A stretch of 64,000 nt of DNA from Clostridiales bacterium (GCA_021203365.1 JAJQBI010000030.1:124001-188000), one strand, 5' to 3'; shown: positions 26,441-37,300, counted from the stretch's first letter. A program made the numbers and translations. The notes: generated by a model not told the origin, from the letters alone.

Positions 26441-28711
26441 TTAATCCACCTTGTCAAACCGGATGAGCTTCGCGTTTACACTTTCCGCAAATCCCTCCGG
26501 AGCCATGGAGCCGGCCATTTCCAGCGCGGTTTCCATGGTCATGGATTTCATCATATCCCACATGCCTTCCCCGGGCTTCATCGTCATGTTCATGGTCAGC
26601 TTAAAGGCCTCCGACGCTGCTTCCAGAGCCTCCGGACACTTTGCCAGCTCTTCAAATGTATTCTTTATGCTGTATTTTCCCTCCGGGAATTCCATGGGTG
26701 CCTTCAGATCCAGATCTCCGGCCAGCTTAAACCAGTTGGCAACCCCCTCGTTCCGCGCATTTACTTCCGGAAGAACATACACAGACGGCTCCTTCTCCAC
26801 CTTCTCCAGGGTAATGCTGTCCTTCACCTCTCCGGCCACCGCGAGCACAGTGTTGAAGCCTTCCTCCAGGGTCACTTGGAAGACAAAAACCTTTTCAGAT
26901 GTCTGGGCTCCCACAGGCTTTCCGTTGAGATAAAGGGCCACAGTGGGCTGGTTGGAATACACACGGATCTGAGTGGTCTCCCCGGCTCTTAAGGCATACC
27001 TTCTGCCGCACACATGTACCATGGGTTCCGTGGTCCAGTAAGCCTGATAAATATAATAGCTGTCCTTTTTCGTCTTCCGGTCAATGGTCATCAGGCCTTT
27101 GTTATTTCTGCCTGCCACGCCCCCCTCATTGCGGGCCGCACAGCCAAAATCAAACATATTCCACACATGACTGGACCAGAGCCAGGGCCTCTCATCCAGC
27201 ACCTTTGCCATATGTTCGTGGTACAGAGCCTGATACTCCTCACTGTAATCCTTGCAGGCCGGGCTGGGGCCGTGATAGGTAACAATGCCCTCACAGCCAT
27301 ATTCGGAAACACCTACGCAGATATCCGGATGAACCTCGTGGAAGTTGTCAAACCAGGGACCATTGTCCTCCATTTTTCCGCCGTACCATCCAAAATAATG
27401 GTTATAACTCTCCACATCTGTAATCTTATGAATGGGGCTTTCCACCGGAGTCATGGAAACATGGGCGATGGTTGTAAGTCTGGTGGGATCCAGGCTGTGA
27501 CAGAGCTGATTCAGCTCCTTATGATTTTCCACCAGCTTCTCGGAAATGCCTCCGATCAGGATTTCATTGGAAACACCCCAGAACATAATGGATGGATGGT
27601 TGTAGTTCTGAATGATCAGCTCCTTCATCTGACTGATGCAGTTCTGGTGGGCCGCCGGATCCTCATTAAAGACACTGATAAATGGGATCTCCGCCCATAC
27701 CGCAAATCCAAGCTCATCACAGGCGTCATAGAAATACTGATTGTGCTGATAATGGGCCAGACGGATGGTGTTGGCGCCCAGCTCCTTGATCAGCTCCGCA
27801 TCCCGGTAATGTTCTTCCCGGCTCAGCGCGTTTCCCTTATAAAGAAGGTCCTGATGACGGCTGACACCACGAAGGGGGGTCTCCACGCCGTTTATGATAA
27901 ATCCCTTCTGAGGATCGCAGGAGAAGCTGCGCACACCCGCCCGGGCCGATACCTGATCATAGGCCTCATTCCTCCGAAGAAGAGTTGCGGTCACAGTATA
28001 GAGATAAGGATGATCCATATCCCACAATGTGATCTCCGGCACATAAACCGTCACCTTTGGATTCTCCGCGGGACGAACCGCCGACGCTACCTCCGTCCCT
28101 TCCCCATCCTGGATGGAGTAAAGCACGGTAAAATTCTCATCCGCCCCGGTTACCCAGGATTCCAGCTCAAAAGAAGCGCCCCCGCAGTCACAGGGCCGTG
28201 GAGTCACCTTAAGACCCGGGCCTCCATAATAATCCAGATCAAAATGAACTGCCGGCACACTGATCAGATTTACGCCTCTGTAAAGGCCGCCGTAAAAAGT
28301 AAAATCTGCGGACTGAGGATAAACGCTGTCCTTGTATTCATTGCTGCACTGGATCACCAGCAGGTTTTCTTCCCCGTTTTTGCACAGCTGCGTAATATCC
28401 GCGCGAAATGCGGAATAACCCCCCTCATGATAAGTAACCTTCTCCCCGTTCACATACACGGACGCCTGCTGTCCGGCCGCCAAAATCTCCACATACACAC
28501 GGCCTCCCTCCAGGGGCTGGCCGGGAGTCGCAAAATTCCTGGCATACCAGTAATTCCCCCGGTCATAACTGCCGTTTCCGTCCTGCCCGTCAATGGCGTT
28601 CCATGTGTGAGGCAGATCCACCTTCTGCCAGTCTGTCGGCAGATCGGCCGGCAGACCCACATCCTGCTGAATGAACCGCCAGTCACAGTTCAGATTTATC
28701 ACGTTTCTCAT
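26441..28711 (-). CDS. Glycoside hydrolase family 2 (beta-glucuronidase/beta-galactosidase)
   Basis: SYDRGNYWYARNF, TIRLAHYQHNQYFYDACDELGFAVWAEIPF, WGVSNE, GVSEYG, RNNKGLMTIDRKTKKDSYYIYQAYW. Confidence 0.85.
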   Translation of the reverse strand: MRNVINLNCDWRFIQQDVGLPADLPTDWQKVDLPHTWNAIDGQDGNGSYDRGNYWYARNFATPGQPLEGGRVYVEILAAGQQASVYVNGEKVTYHEGGYSAFRADITQLCKNGEENLLVIQCSNEYKDSVYPQSADFTFYGGLYRGVNLISVPAVHFDLDYYGGPGLKVTPRPCDCGGASFELESWVTGADENFTVLYSIQDGEGTEVASAVRPAENPKVTVYVPEITLWDMDHPYLYTVTATLLRRNEAYDQVSARAGVRSFSCDPQKGFIINGVETPLRGVSRHQDLLYKGNALSREEHYRDAELIKELGANTIRLAHYQHNQYFYDACDELGFAVWAEIPFISVFNEDPAAHQNCISQMKELIIQNYNHPSIMFWGVSNEILIGGISEKLVENHKELNQLCHSLDPTRLTTIAHVSMTPVESPIHKITDVESYNHYFGWYGGKMEDNGPWFDNFHEVHPDICVGVSEYGCEGIVTYHGPSPACKDYSEEYQALYHEHMAKVLDERPWLWSSHVWNMFDFGCAARNEGGVAGRNNKGLMTIDRKTKKDSYYIYQAYWTTEPMVHVCGRRYALRAGETTQIRVYSNQPTVALYLNGKPVGAQTSEKVFVFQVTLEEGFNTVLAVAGEVKDSITLEKVEKEPSVYVLPEVNARNEGVANWFKLAGDLDLKAPMEFPEGKYSIKNTFEELAKCPEALEAASEAFKLTMNMTMKPGEGMWDMMKSMTMETALEMAGSMAPEGFAESVNAKLIRFDKVD

Positions 28712-28747
28712 AGATAATCCTCCTTCTACTGTTAAATGTTTTTATGA

Positions 28748-29527
28748 TCACAGGCCGTCAAAAACGATTTCCTGCCTGTATTCATCCAGAATCGCATCCC
28801 GGTCCTTAAGATATGCGGTGATATGATAAAGATCCCGGATTCCTCCCGGGGAAATCTGAAGAATCCCCGTTTTCCCCGTTGCCCTGGCCACAAGCCCCGT
28901 CTTTTCTCCCCGGACTTCAGCAGCAATCTCCAGAACCCCTCCATCCGCGCTTTTTCCACTGATTTCCGCTTCATACTTCACAAGAATCGCCGCGTTTTTC
29001 CTTTCCATGGATGTTCGAAGAAAAGAAATGAACTTCCGGGGAACCACCGTCAGCCACGCGGATCGACAGGCACAGGGGAAAGGAGACGCTTCGGTTTTCC
29101 GGTTGTCGCCCAGAATGACAATCCGGTTCTCCATTCCATACCTGGCGGCCTCTGTGATGGAAATCTGAAAGAGCTGACCTCCTCCCGGACAAACCCCCGT
29201 CCGTACACCGTTTATAAAGACAAAGGCTCTGTAGCTCACTCCTGCAAAACACAGCGAAACTTCCCGGCCCTTCCATTCCATGGGCACGAAGATTTCCTTT
29301 TCATACCAGAAGTCCCCTCGATACTCCAGCCGTTCCTCACCGGCAGCCAGATCTCCGGAAGCTTCAGGCACCCAGATCCTCTGCGCATCCGTCAGTCCGT
29401 CTTCCCACCCCTGTTCCATCCCAATGGATTCCGGGTCCGGCCGAAACTTCCACAGGCCGTCCAGACGCAGCGCTCTTCTATATGGATTATTTTGTGGATT
29501 TAGCATTGAATTATTCAGCATTCCCAT
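28748..29527 (-). pseudogene. Truncated GH2 beta-glucuronidase (N-terminal sugar-binding region only)
   Basis: ALRLDGLWKFRPDPESIGMEQGWEDGL...YRGDFWYEKEIFVP...NRIVILGDNRKTEAS...WLTVVPRKFI; no TIM barrel or catalytic Glu. Confidence 0.65.
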
Positions 29528-29623
29528 TCTGCACCCTCCTCATGCCATAACCTCCACATCATTTTCGCTCTATTTTTAAAGTTTCATTTTGTTTACTATA
29601 ATTACAGAAATTAAAATTGGCGA

Positions 29624-29795
29624 TGCACAATTTTCAGTTATTTTTGTCTTTTCCTTGAAATGGCAAAAACAGCCCAAAGGAAATACAATTAATGCCAAAA
29701 ATTGTGCAAAAGAAACAAAGAGATGGAACGTTGTGCAAAATAGAATTATAAGTTATAATGAATACAGGCAGAAAATTCGCAGACAAAATTGTGCA
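29624..29795. promoter_or_regulatory. Repeated AAAATTGTGCA motif, candidate AraC-regulator sites
   Basis: AAAATTGTGCA at 29697-29707 and 29785-29795, reverse complement at 29624-29634, partial GTTGTGCAAAAT at 29730-29741. Confidence 0.6.
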
Positions 29796-29847
29796 GTCCT
29801 TTCAACTCATTAAAACACAAATCACAGGCGAAAGCTGAGGATCCTCC

Positions 29848-31107
29848 ATGAGAGAAACAGAAAATATACTTAATTTTTTTCAGACGCTGATGCAGAGCAA
29901 CGGTATTCCGCTGCGACGGTTTGTTCTGCCCTGTGACAGCCTGGATGAAATGGATCAGGGACTTCGAAAAACGATTTTTCATATCGAAAATCTGACAGAA
30001 AAAATGACTGAATATCTCAGAAGGATCCAGCCGCAGAAGCTTTACTTCCTGACAGACAGCTTTCAATGCTCTTATATGGTTTTCCGGCTTCCGGAATCAG
30101 AGGAGATCATACAATGCGGTCCGGTTACTTTTGAACAATTCCAGGGAAAAAGACTCCGGGAGCTTCTGACAGAGCTTCAGATCCCGCCGGAGATTCACAG
30201 CCAGATGAGAGATTATTATCTGCATGTCTGTTACATATCAGATACCTCTTATTTTTCCGGCAGTTTTCTGGCTCTTGCAGAATGGATCTGGGGAAAAGAC
30301 AATTATGAGTATGTAGAATCGAATTTTGGAGAGCTGAACTACTGGGACGACGTGTACAGAAATTACTTTCGAATCCCGGATAAACCTTTTTTAAGCATTC
30401 AGATGATTGAAAAACGGTACGAAATGGAAAATGCACTGATTTCTGCCGTGGGCAGCGGAAACGAGACCAGAGCCCTGGAACTGCTTTCCGGCGCTCCTCC
30501 CCATTTTATACCCTACAGGCTGAACAACGTGCTCCGGGACGAAAAGGACTACTGTATTACCTTAAACACCCTGCTGCGCAAGGCCGTGGAAGACGCGGGC
30601 GTTCATCCCATCCACATAGATTCTCTTTCCAACCAGAATGTGAAAAATATTGAAAAGCTCACCAGTGTGGATCAGTGCCATATTTTCCGAAATGACTGTA
30701 TCAAAAACTACTGCCGCCTGGTGCGCCGTTATACAATGAACCAGTATTCCCTGCTGACCCAGAGAGTGATCAACTACATCTCCACGGATCTGACCGCGGA
30801 CCTGAGCCTGAAATCCCTCTCCGAGCTTCTGTCCGTCAACGCCAGCTATCTGTCCACCCTGTTTAAAAAAGACATGGGAATTTCTCTGACAGACTACGTA
30901 AACCACAGCCGGATTTCTCTTGCGCAGAATCTCCTGCTTTCCACAGATCTTCCCATCAAGGATATCGCCCAGCGCTGCGGAATTCCGGATGTTTACTATT
31001 TCAGCCGGATCTTTAAGAAAACCACCGACATGACGCCGAAGACCTGGCGGGATACCCAGACCATTCAAAGGCTTCACAACGCATTTCACAGAGAACCGGA
31101 CATATAA
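29848..31107 (+). CDS. AraC family transcriptional regulator
   Basis: C-term LSLKSLSELLSVNASYLSTLFKKDMGISLTDYVNHSRISLAQNLLLSTDLPIKDIAQRCGIPDVYYFSRIFKKTTDMTPKTWR. Confidence 0.9.
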   Translation: MRETENILNFFQTLMQSNGIPLRRFVLPCDSLDEMDQGLRKTIFHIENLTEKMTEYLRRIQPQKLYFLTDSFQCSYMVFRLPESEEIIQCGPVTFEQFQGKRLRELLTELQIPPEIHSQMRDYYLHVCYISDTSYFSGSFLALAEWIWGKDNYEYVESNFGELNYWDDVYRNYFRIPDKPFLSIQMIEKRYEMENALISAVGSGNETRALELLSGAPPHFIPYRLNNVLRDEKDYCITLNTLLRKAVEDAGVHPIHIDSLSNQNVKNIEKLTSVDQCHIFRNDCIKNYCRLVRRYTMNQYSLLTQRVINYISTDLTADLSLKSLSELLSVNASYLSTLFKKDMGISLTDYVNHSRISLAQNLLLSTDLPIKDIAQRCGIPDVYYFSRIFKKTTDMTPKTWRDTQTIQRLHNAFHREPDI

Positions 31108-31158
31108 AAATCCCCCGCTCTTTCCCGGAACTGTCCGTGAAAGAGCGGAGGATTTTTT
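31108..31158. terminator. Bidirectional terminator hairpin between convergent genes
   Basis: AAATCCCCCGCTCTTTC...GAAAGAGCGGAGGATTTTTTT. Confidence 0.8.
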
Positions 31159-31165
31159 TGTAAGC

Positions 31166-32842
31166 TTATACATGGAAGCAGCTGCCCCCGATGAATTCCC
31201 GCAAAAGAGAATTCCCCGGAACCTCCTCGCTGGAGACCGGTACAAAATAGTCAAAAAACTTCAGAAGACGTTTCGCCTCCTGGTATTCCGGTTCCTCCCT
31301 CCCGATGCCAAAGAGCAGAGGCTCCGCATATACCTTCAGGCAGGCCAGCTCATAGACCAGAGCAGAGTTAAACATCACATCCGCTTCCTCCTGGCAGGGA
31401 AATATGTTGGTCTCCTCTCCCCTTCGCACGGAGGGCCAGCGGGCGATGGTCTCCTTTGCGGAGGCTCCCCTGGTTCTGGCGTCCCGGACAATACGGCGGA
31501 TCAGCCGTCCGTCCGTGGTGGGAATCCGGTTATGCTCATCCACATTCAGCTGGGTCAGGGCGCTGATGTAAATCTTATATTTACTCTCCCTGGGCAGGAA
31601 CTTCCCAAGCTCCCCGTTAAGCCCGTGAATTCCCTCGATCACCAGAATATCCTCTTTCCCAAGACAAAGCTTTTCCCCACGGTACTCTCTTTGTCCGGTT
31701 TTGAAATTAAAATAGGGCAGGTCCACGGTGCGGCCTTCCAGAAGAGCCTGCATATCCCGGTTAAACAGCTCCACATCCAGAGCCCCAAGGCCCTCGAAAT
31801 CCTTTTCCCCGTAAGCGTCCAGGGGAATCCGGTCCCGATCGAAGAAATAATTGTCCATGGCGATGGGATGGGGCTTCAGGCCGCGGGCGGTGAGCTGGAT
31901 GGACAGGCGATGGGAAAAGGTGGTTTTTCCCGAGGAGGAGGGACCGGCCACCATGACAAACTTTATATGTTTTCTTGTGGCAATTTCCCCGGCAATTTCG
32001 GAAATCTTCGCCTCGTGAAGAGCCTCCTGGACCAGAATCAGATTCCGGGCGCCGTTTTTCGTGATCAGGTCGTTCATCTCTCCCACCGTGGAGACATCCA
32101 TTTTGTCTCCCCATTCCCTGGATTCCTTCAGCACCTGAAACAGTTTTCTTCCCGGGGTGAAGGGGGGAAGCTTCCCCAAATTCCCCTGAGCGGGAAGCAG
32201 CAGCACAAAGCCCTCCTCATAAAGCTGCAGGTCAAAGCAGCGGATGTATCCTGTATGGCAAGCCATAAACCCGTAAAAATAATCCTCAAAATTCTCGATG
32301 CTGTAAATATTCACCCTGGAGCTCCGCCGGTAGCGGAACAGTTTTTCTTTGTCATACATCCGGTGCCTGTGAAAAAGAGCCACCGCGTCGTCGGTATTTT
32401 CACTGCGTTTCTGAATAGGAAGGCAAAGCCCGGCAATCTCCCGCATCCGGTCTCCCACCCTCTCAAGAAAAGAAGCGTTCAGCTCCGTGCTCCCCTGCAT
32501 GGTGAAATAATACCCGTTTCCCAGGGAGTAATGGATCATCACTTTACTGATGCCATCCTTCCCAGCCACATCAAAAATCGCCTTTAAAAGGACAAAAACC
32601 GCGCTGCGGCAATAGGTCTGATATCCGATGGGATCCGCTGTGGTCACAAAATCCAGTGTGCAGTCCTTTTTTACATATTTGTGCAGTTCCCGCAGACGGC
32701 CATCCACAGTCACAAGAATAACCGGCGCCTCCCCCTCCCATTCGGTTCCTTTGTATTCACGGACAATATCCAGATAACGGGTTCCCGGCGGATACTCCCG
32801 GGTTTCATCATGAATGGTCACCTTCCGCATTTCCGTTCCCAT
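31166..32842 (-). CDS. TGS-domain-containing nucleoside (uridine-like) kinase
   Basis: N-term TGS-like region, GPSSSGKTTFSHRLSIQL P-loop, MDNYFFDRDRIP, VIEGIHGLN. Confidence 0.85.
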   Translation of the reverse strand: MGTEMRKVTIHDETREYPPGTRYLDIVREYKGTEWEGEAPVILVTVDGRLRELHKYVKKDCTLDFVTTADPIGYQTYCRSAVFVLLKAIFDVAGKDGISKVMIHYSLGNGYYFTMQGSTELNASFLERVGDRMREIAGLCLPIQKRSENTDDAVALFHRHRMYDKEKLFRYRRSSRVNIYSIENFEDYFYGFMACHTGYIRCFDLQLYEEGFVLLLPAQGNLGKLPPFTPGRKLFQVLKESREWGDKMDVSTVGEMNDLITKNGARNLILVQEALHEAKISEIAGEIATRKHIKFVMVAGPSSSGKTTFSHRLSIQLTARGLKPHPIAMDNYFFDRDRIPLDAYGEKDFEGLGALDVELFNRDMQALLEGRTVDLPYFNFKTGQREYRGEKLCLGKEDILVIEGIHGLNGELGKFLPRESKYKIYISALTQLNVDEHNRIPTTDGRLIRRIVRDARTRGASAKETIARWPSVRRGEETNIFPCQEEADVMFNSALVYELACLKVYAEPLLFGIGREEPEYQEAKRLLKFFDYFVPVSSEEVPGNSLLREFIGGSCFHV

Positions 32843-32861
32843 AAAACCGCCTCCTTCCGGG

Positions 32862-33632
32862 TTATGAAACTGGGTCTGTATCTCTGTCCTCATATCTGCC
32901 AAGCGCAGCGCGGATCACCTGAAGTTCTGTTTCCACCTGGGACATGCGGGCACCGGCTAAGGCCGACTTTCCGGCGGCCGCCTCAAGGGCCGAAAGGATC
33001 TCAAGGCGGATCCTTTCCTCCTTTTGCAGATACCGGAGGAGCACCGGATCTCTCCTGTTGAGAAGCTCTCTTCCAAACCATTCCTCCGGCGTGGGGCAGG
33101 AGGCCCAAGGCTCTTCCCGGCCTTTATCCTCCGGTTCTTTTTCATTCAAAGCTTTCTCATCCCGGCCGGCCTTTAACAGAATATAAAACTTTCCGTCCTC
33201 CTCCACCATCTGTTCCTCCCGGATTTCCCAGCGTATCTCCCGCAGAAACCGTCGGAAATGAATCACATCCGACTGTGGAGAGAGAATCATCTCTGAAAAG
33301 GATTCCCGCTGTTCCTTTCCCTCTGTCAGTATCCGTTCCATCAGCGGCCCTCCCATTCCGGCGATTACCAGGGTATCCCCTTCCCCCGGGGCAAGGCCTT
33401 CCATTCCGTCGCTTAACCGAAGCGCAATCTTCCCTTCCAGACCACAGGCGGCTACATTTTCCCTGGCCCGGGAGAGAGGCCCCGGCCGGATATCCATGGC
33501 GATGGCGGAGGGCACAATCCCGTTGCCCACCAGCCAGACCGGAAGATATCCGTGGTCACAGCCCACATCCACCAGGCGGTTGCCGGGTGTAACCATATTC
33601 GCAATGGCAAAGAGCCGCAGAGACAGCTGCAT
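32862..33632 (-). CDS. trmK: tRNA (adenine22-N1)-methyltransferase TrmK family
   Basis: GNRLVDVGCDHGYLPVWLVGNGIVPSAIAMDIRPGPL, VIAGMGGPLMERIL. Confidence 0.85.
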   Translation of the reverse strand: MQLSLRLFAIANMVTPGNRLVDVGCDHGYLPVWLVGNGIVPSAIAMDIRPGPLSRARENVAACGLEGKIALRLSDGMEGLAPGEGDTLVIAGMGGPLMERILTEGKEQRESFSEMILSPQSDVIHFRRFLREIRWEIREEQMVEEDGKFYILLKAGRDEKALNEKEPEDKGREEPWASCPTPEEWFGRELLNRRDPVLLRYLQKEERIRLEILSALEAAAGKSALAGARMSQVETELQVIRAALGRYEDRDTDPVS

Positions 33633-34047
33633 AGTCTTCTCCTCCTATCGTATGATTGAAACGGCAAAAAGTTATAAAATCCTCTGCATTCTTCAACCTT
33701 TATCCCCTGTATCATAGCATAAGGCGCACCGCATCCGCAACCTGAAAAGACAGGGGATCCGGGGAATGAAGGCCGGAATTTAACAGAAATTTTACGATTT
33801 CGACATTTTTCGCTATGGACAGTAAGAACAATATGTGCTATATTTCCTTGCAGAGCAGAGATATTCTCCCTGAACCGGAGGATATTTAAGCTATCTGAAA
33901 ACAAAAGAAATAAAACACAAAAGCGGCCACAGTTGAAACACAGAAGAGAAATACAGAAAATACAAAAGATAAGATTTTAAAAAATACAACCTGGTGCCTG
34001 AAAAAATCGAAAACCGAAAAAAGTTTTCATGAACCTCAAAAAAAGTG

Positions 34048-34076
34048 TTGACTTTGAACCGCACTTTTGTTATACT
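34048..34076 (+). promoter_or_regulatory. Promoter for tRNA-Leu (TTGACT-17 bp-TATACT)
   Basis: -35 34048-34053, -10 34071-34076, 17-bp spacer. Confidence 0.8.
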
Positions 34077-34122
34077 AGCTCTTGTCGCGGGGAAAGATAA
34101 GAATTTCCACGAAATGCGATAT

Positions 34123-34207
34123 GCGGAAGTGTCGGAACTGGCAGACGAGCAAGACTAAGGATCTTGTGAGCAATGCGCTCGTGTGGGTTCAAGTCCCATC
34201 TTCCGCA
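34123..34207 (+). tRNA. tRNA-Leu, anticodon AAG
   Basis: GCGGAAG...CTTCCGC acceptor stem, anticodon stem CAAGA/TCTTG with loop CTAAGGA, variable arm, GGTTCAAGTCC T-loop; CCA not encoded. Confidence 0.9.
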
Positions 34208-34214
34208 TGTGAGA

Positions 34215-34249
34215 CCTTAAGCACTGACTTCAGTGTTTAAGGTTTTTTT
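34215..34249 (+). terminator. Rho-independent terminator after tRNA-Leu
   Basis: CCTTAAGCACTG-ACTT-CAGTGTTTAAGG followed by TTTTTTT. Confidence 0.88.
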
Positions 34250-34355
34250 ATTTTTCAAAAGTCTTTGCAGGCCGGCGCCGTATCCGGCTTTCTCCATAAA
34301 GTCTGTCCCCGGGAACCGCAGTTTACGCGATTCCCGGGGACAATTTTCTCCCGGC

Positions 34356-37300
34356 TCAGGATCTTCCGGGCAGCCTTTCATCAATCATATTCATAAGATG
34401 GTCTGTGCAGCCAAGAGGATCCATAAAAACGCCGTCCTCCACCGCAACCAGCTTCGCTCCGGCACAGTCCAGAACCCCGCCGGTCACCTGACCGATCTCC
34501 CCATTGCGGTAGAAATCCAGTCTCTCATTCATTTCTTCGGAAATATCCTCTTCGCTGTCATAGGGGAACTCCGTTTCATATACGTGAGCCAGCTCTGCAG
34601 CCACCTCCCAGTTACAGAAGATCACATCCTCCTCAATGGCCGGTTCCACAGGCTGCATCCTGCGCTCGGTATTCGTGTATGTACCACAGGCCGACGCGTA
34701 TCCGGTTCCCGGCAGAACCACATCCGCCATCTGGGCCGTTTTTGTCATATGCGTATCGCAGACCATAAGAAATACCAGCTGCCTCAGATACTCCGGATCC
34801 GGGTCTTCCCCGAAGACCAGAAGAGCCTTCACACCTTCCATGGCCTCCCCGCCGGCGGTCACGCCAAGATCCGCCAGACCCTGGCTGTTGTTCTTCGCCC
34901 TCAGAAGAAGGATGCCATCTCTGGGACTTCCGATATGGCCGGAGAGAACCGCAATGTCCGCCAGCAGCTTCGCCGCCTCCACAGAGACCACATTCTGCTG
35001 ATAAAGAATCATGGCTTTCTTCGCTCCCGCGTAGAGATCCGCCACCTCTTTCGCCTCCTGGCAGACACAGACGTCCGCTACAGAAGCCTTCAGCTCCTCA
35101 AAGCCCTCCAGACCTTCTCCCTTTCCGGACTCAATCAGTGCCTTCGCAATCTCCTTCAGGAAATCCAGACGATTGTCTGTGGTTACATTCCTGTATACAA
35201 AGTTCATATGCTCCTGCTCATACCCTTCAGGATTTATAAGGATCACCTTCGCACCGTTGGCCGCCGCCTGCTTCAGCTTTACGCGGATGACCTCATTCTC
35301 CTGGGCCACAAAGCCCGCGCACAGAATCACCTCCGTAGAAAGCAGCTCATCGATGGTGTTGGGGGAGGCGTCCACGCCGATCACACTGGCCGCGCCGTTT
35401 TCCCGGCTGTTAAAGCAAAGTGTCCCTGCGCCGATGGAATCTGCAAAACGCTTAATCACATAAGCCTCTTCGTTTGTGTAACGGTCCGAGATGGAAACCG
35501 CCACCGCCTCACGGCCATATTTCAGCGCCAGAGCCTGGGCCTTTTTCGCTGTGAGAACAAAGGCCTCATGGTAATCCGTCTCCTCCAGTTCTCCGTTTCT
35601 TCTCACAAGAGGAGCCAGCAGCTTTCCTTCCATCACCGAACAGTCAAAGCCAAATTTTCCTCTGCCGCAGAGAAGACCCGCATTCACTTTTCCTTCCCTG
35701 TCCGGCCGGGATTTGATCAGCATATCGCCGCAGGTCTCCAGATGGGTGGAGCATCCAACGGAGCAGTAGGCACAGGTAGTATCGGTATCCTGCGTATCCA
35801 GGGGAACCGATTTTTCGATGGTAAGACGCTCCTGCAGGGCTCCGGTGGGGCACACGCTTACACACTGACCGCAGGAAATACAGCCGCTCTCGGCAAGGGG
35901 GAGCTCCAGGGCCGGTTTTACAACGGTATCAAACCCCCGGTTCACAAGCCCTAAGGCTCCCACGCCCATCACCTCATCGCAGACACGGGTACACAGACCG
36001 CAGAGAATACACTTGTTGGGATCCCGCAGAATAAAAGGATGGGAATCCTCATACTCTGTCTCATTGATCTCCCCTTCAAAACGTTCCGGCTTTACGCCGT
36101 ACATATTCGCATAGGAAATCAGCTTACACTCAAAGTAGTCCTTACAGCCGCATTCCAGGCAGCGATGGGCTTCCTCCACCGCCTGTTCCTCATCGTAGCC
36201 AAATACAATCTCGGAGAAATTGTCTCTTCGCTCCGGCGCGGCCAGCTGATCCATGGCGGGACGGCACATTCTCTCCCGGTCCTCAAAGGTTCTCTCTGTG
36301 ACATCCTTCCGGGTCACATAATAACCGGGCTCATATTTAATACTCTCCCCACGGAGATAGGCATCCACAACCAGGCTGCCTTTTTTGGCATCACCGATGG
36401 ATTCCACCGCAATGGAAATCTTGTCATTGCCGCAGTCGCCGCCGGCAAAAACACCGGGAACCGAGGTCATAAAGGTATCCCTGTCATAGACAATGCCGCC
36501 CTTCCTCGTCAGCTCCACGCCGTCAATTCCCCCGGCGTCCACCTTCTGGCCGATGGCCAGAATCACATTGTCCACATCGATGGTCTTCGTCTCCCCTTCC
36601 ACAGGAACGGGGGCCCGTCTGCCGGAAGCGTCCGGCTCTCCCAGCCGCATGACCTGGAGAACCATCTGTACACAGTGTCCGTTTTCATCGGAAATAATTT
36701 CCAGAGGATTGGTCAGATTCAGAAAAATAACTCCCTCTTCCTCCGCCTCCTCGATCTCGATCCTGTCCGCGGGCATTTCATCCTTTGTACGGCGGTAAAT
36801 ATTATAAACATTTTCCGCTCCCAGACGCACCGCACTGCGGCAGGCATCCATGGCGGTGTTGCCGCCTCCTACGACGGCAACGTTTTTCCCAAGAGCCGCC
36901 GGTTCATTGCGGACCACGCTCCGCAGGAAATCAATTCCTCCAAGAACGCCCTTTGCGCCCTCTCCTTTGCAGCGCACGCCGGTGGAAACCCAGGCGCCGA
37001 TTCCCACACACACCGCGTCATAATCTCTGTGAATGGCCTCAAAGGAGATATCCTTCCCGATCCTGGTACCGGTAATCAGGGTCACGCCCATTTTCTCCAG
37101 AATGGCGATTTCCTCATCCAGAACCTCCTTGGGAAGACGGTATTCCGGGATCCCATAGCGAAGCATTCCTCCCAGCTTTGGCATGGCCTCATAGATGGTA
37201 ACACTGTGACCCATCTGACGGAGAAAATAAGCCATGGAGATTCCATAGGGTCCTCCGCCGATCACCGCCACATTTTTTCCTGTATCCGCCTCACATTCAG

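Noticed and set aside
27014-28717. 567-aa plus-strand ORF antisense to the GH2 gene
   Set aside because: The GH2 protein on the minus strand is clear; the antisense ORF is a by-product of codon composition.
34123-34207. tRNA-Leu as an integration site for a mobile island
   Set aside because: No integrase, attachment-site duplication or cargo next to it; flanking genes look chromosomal.
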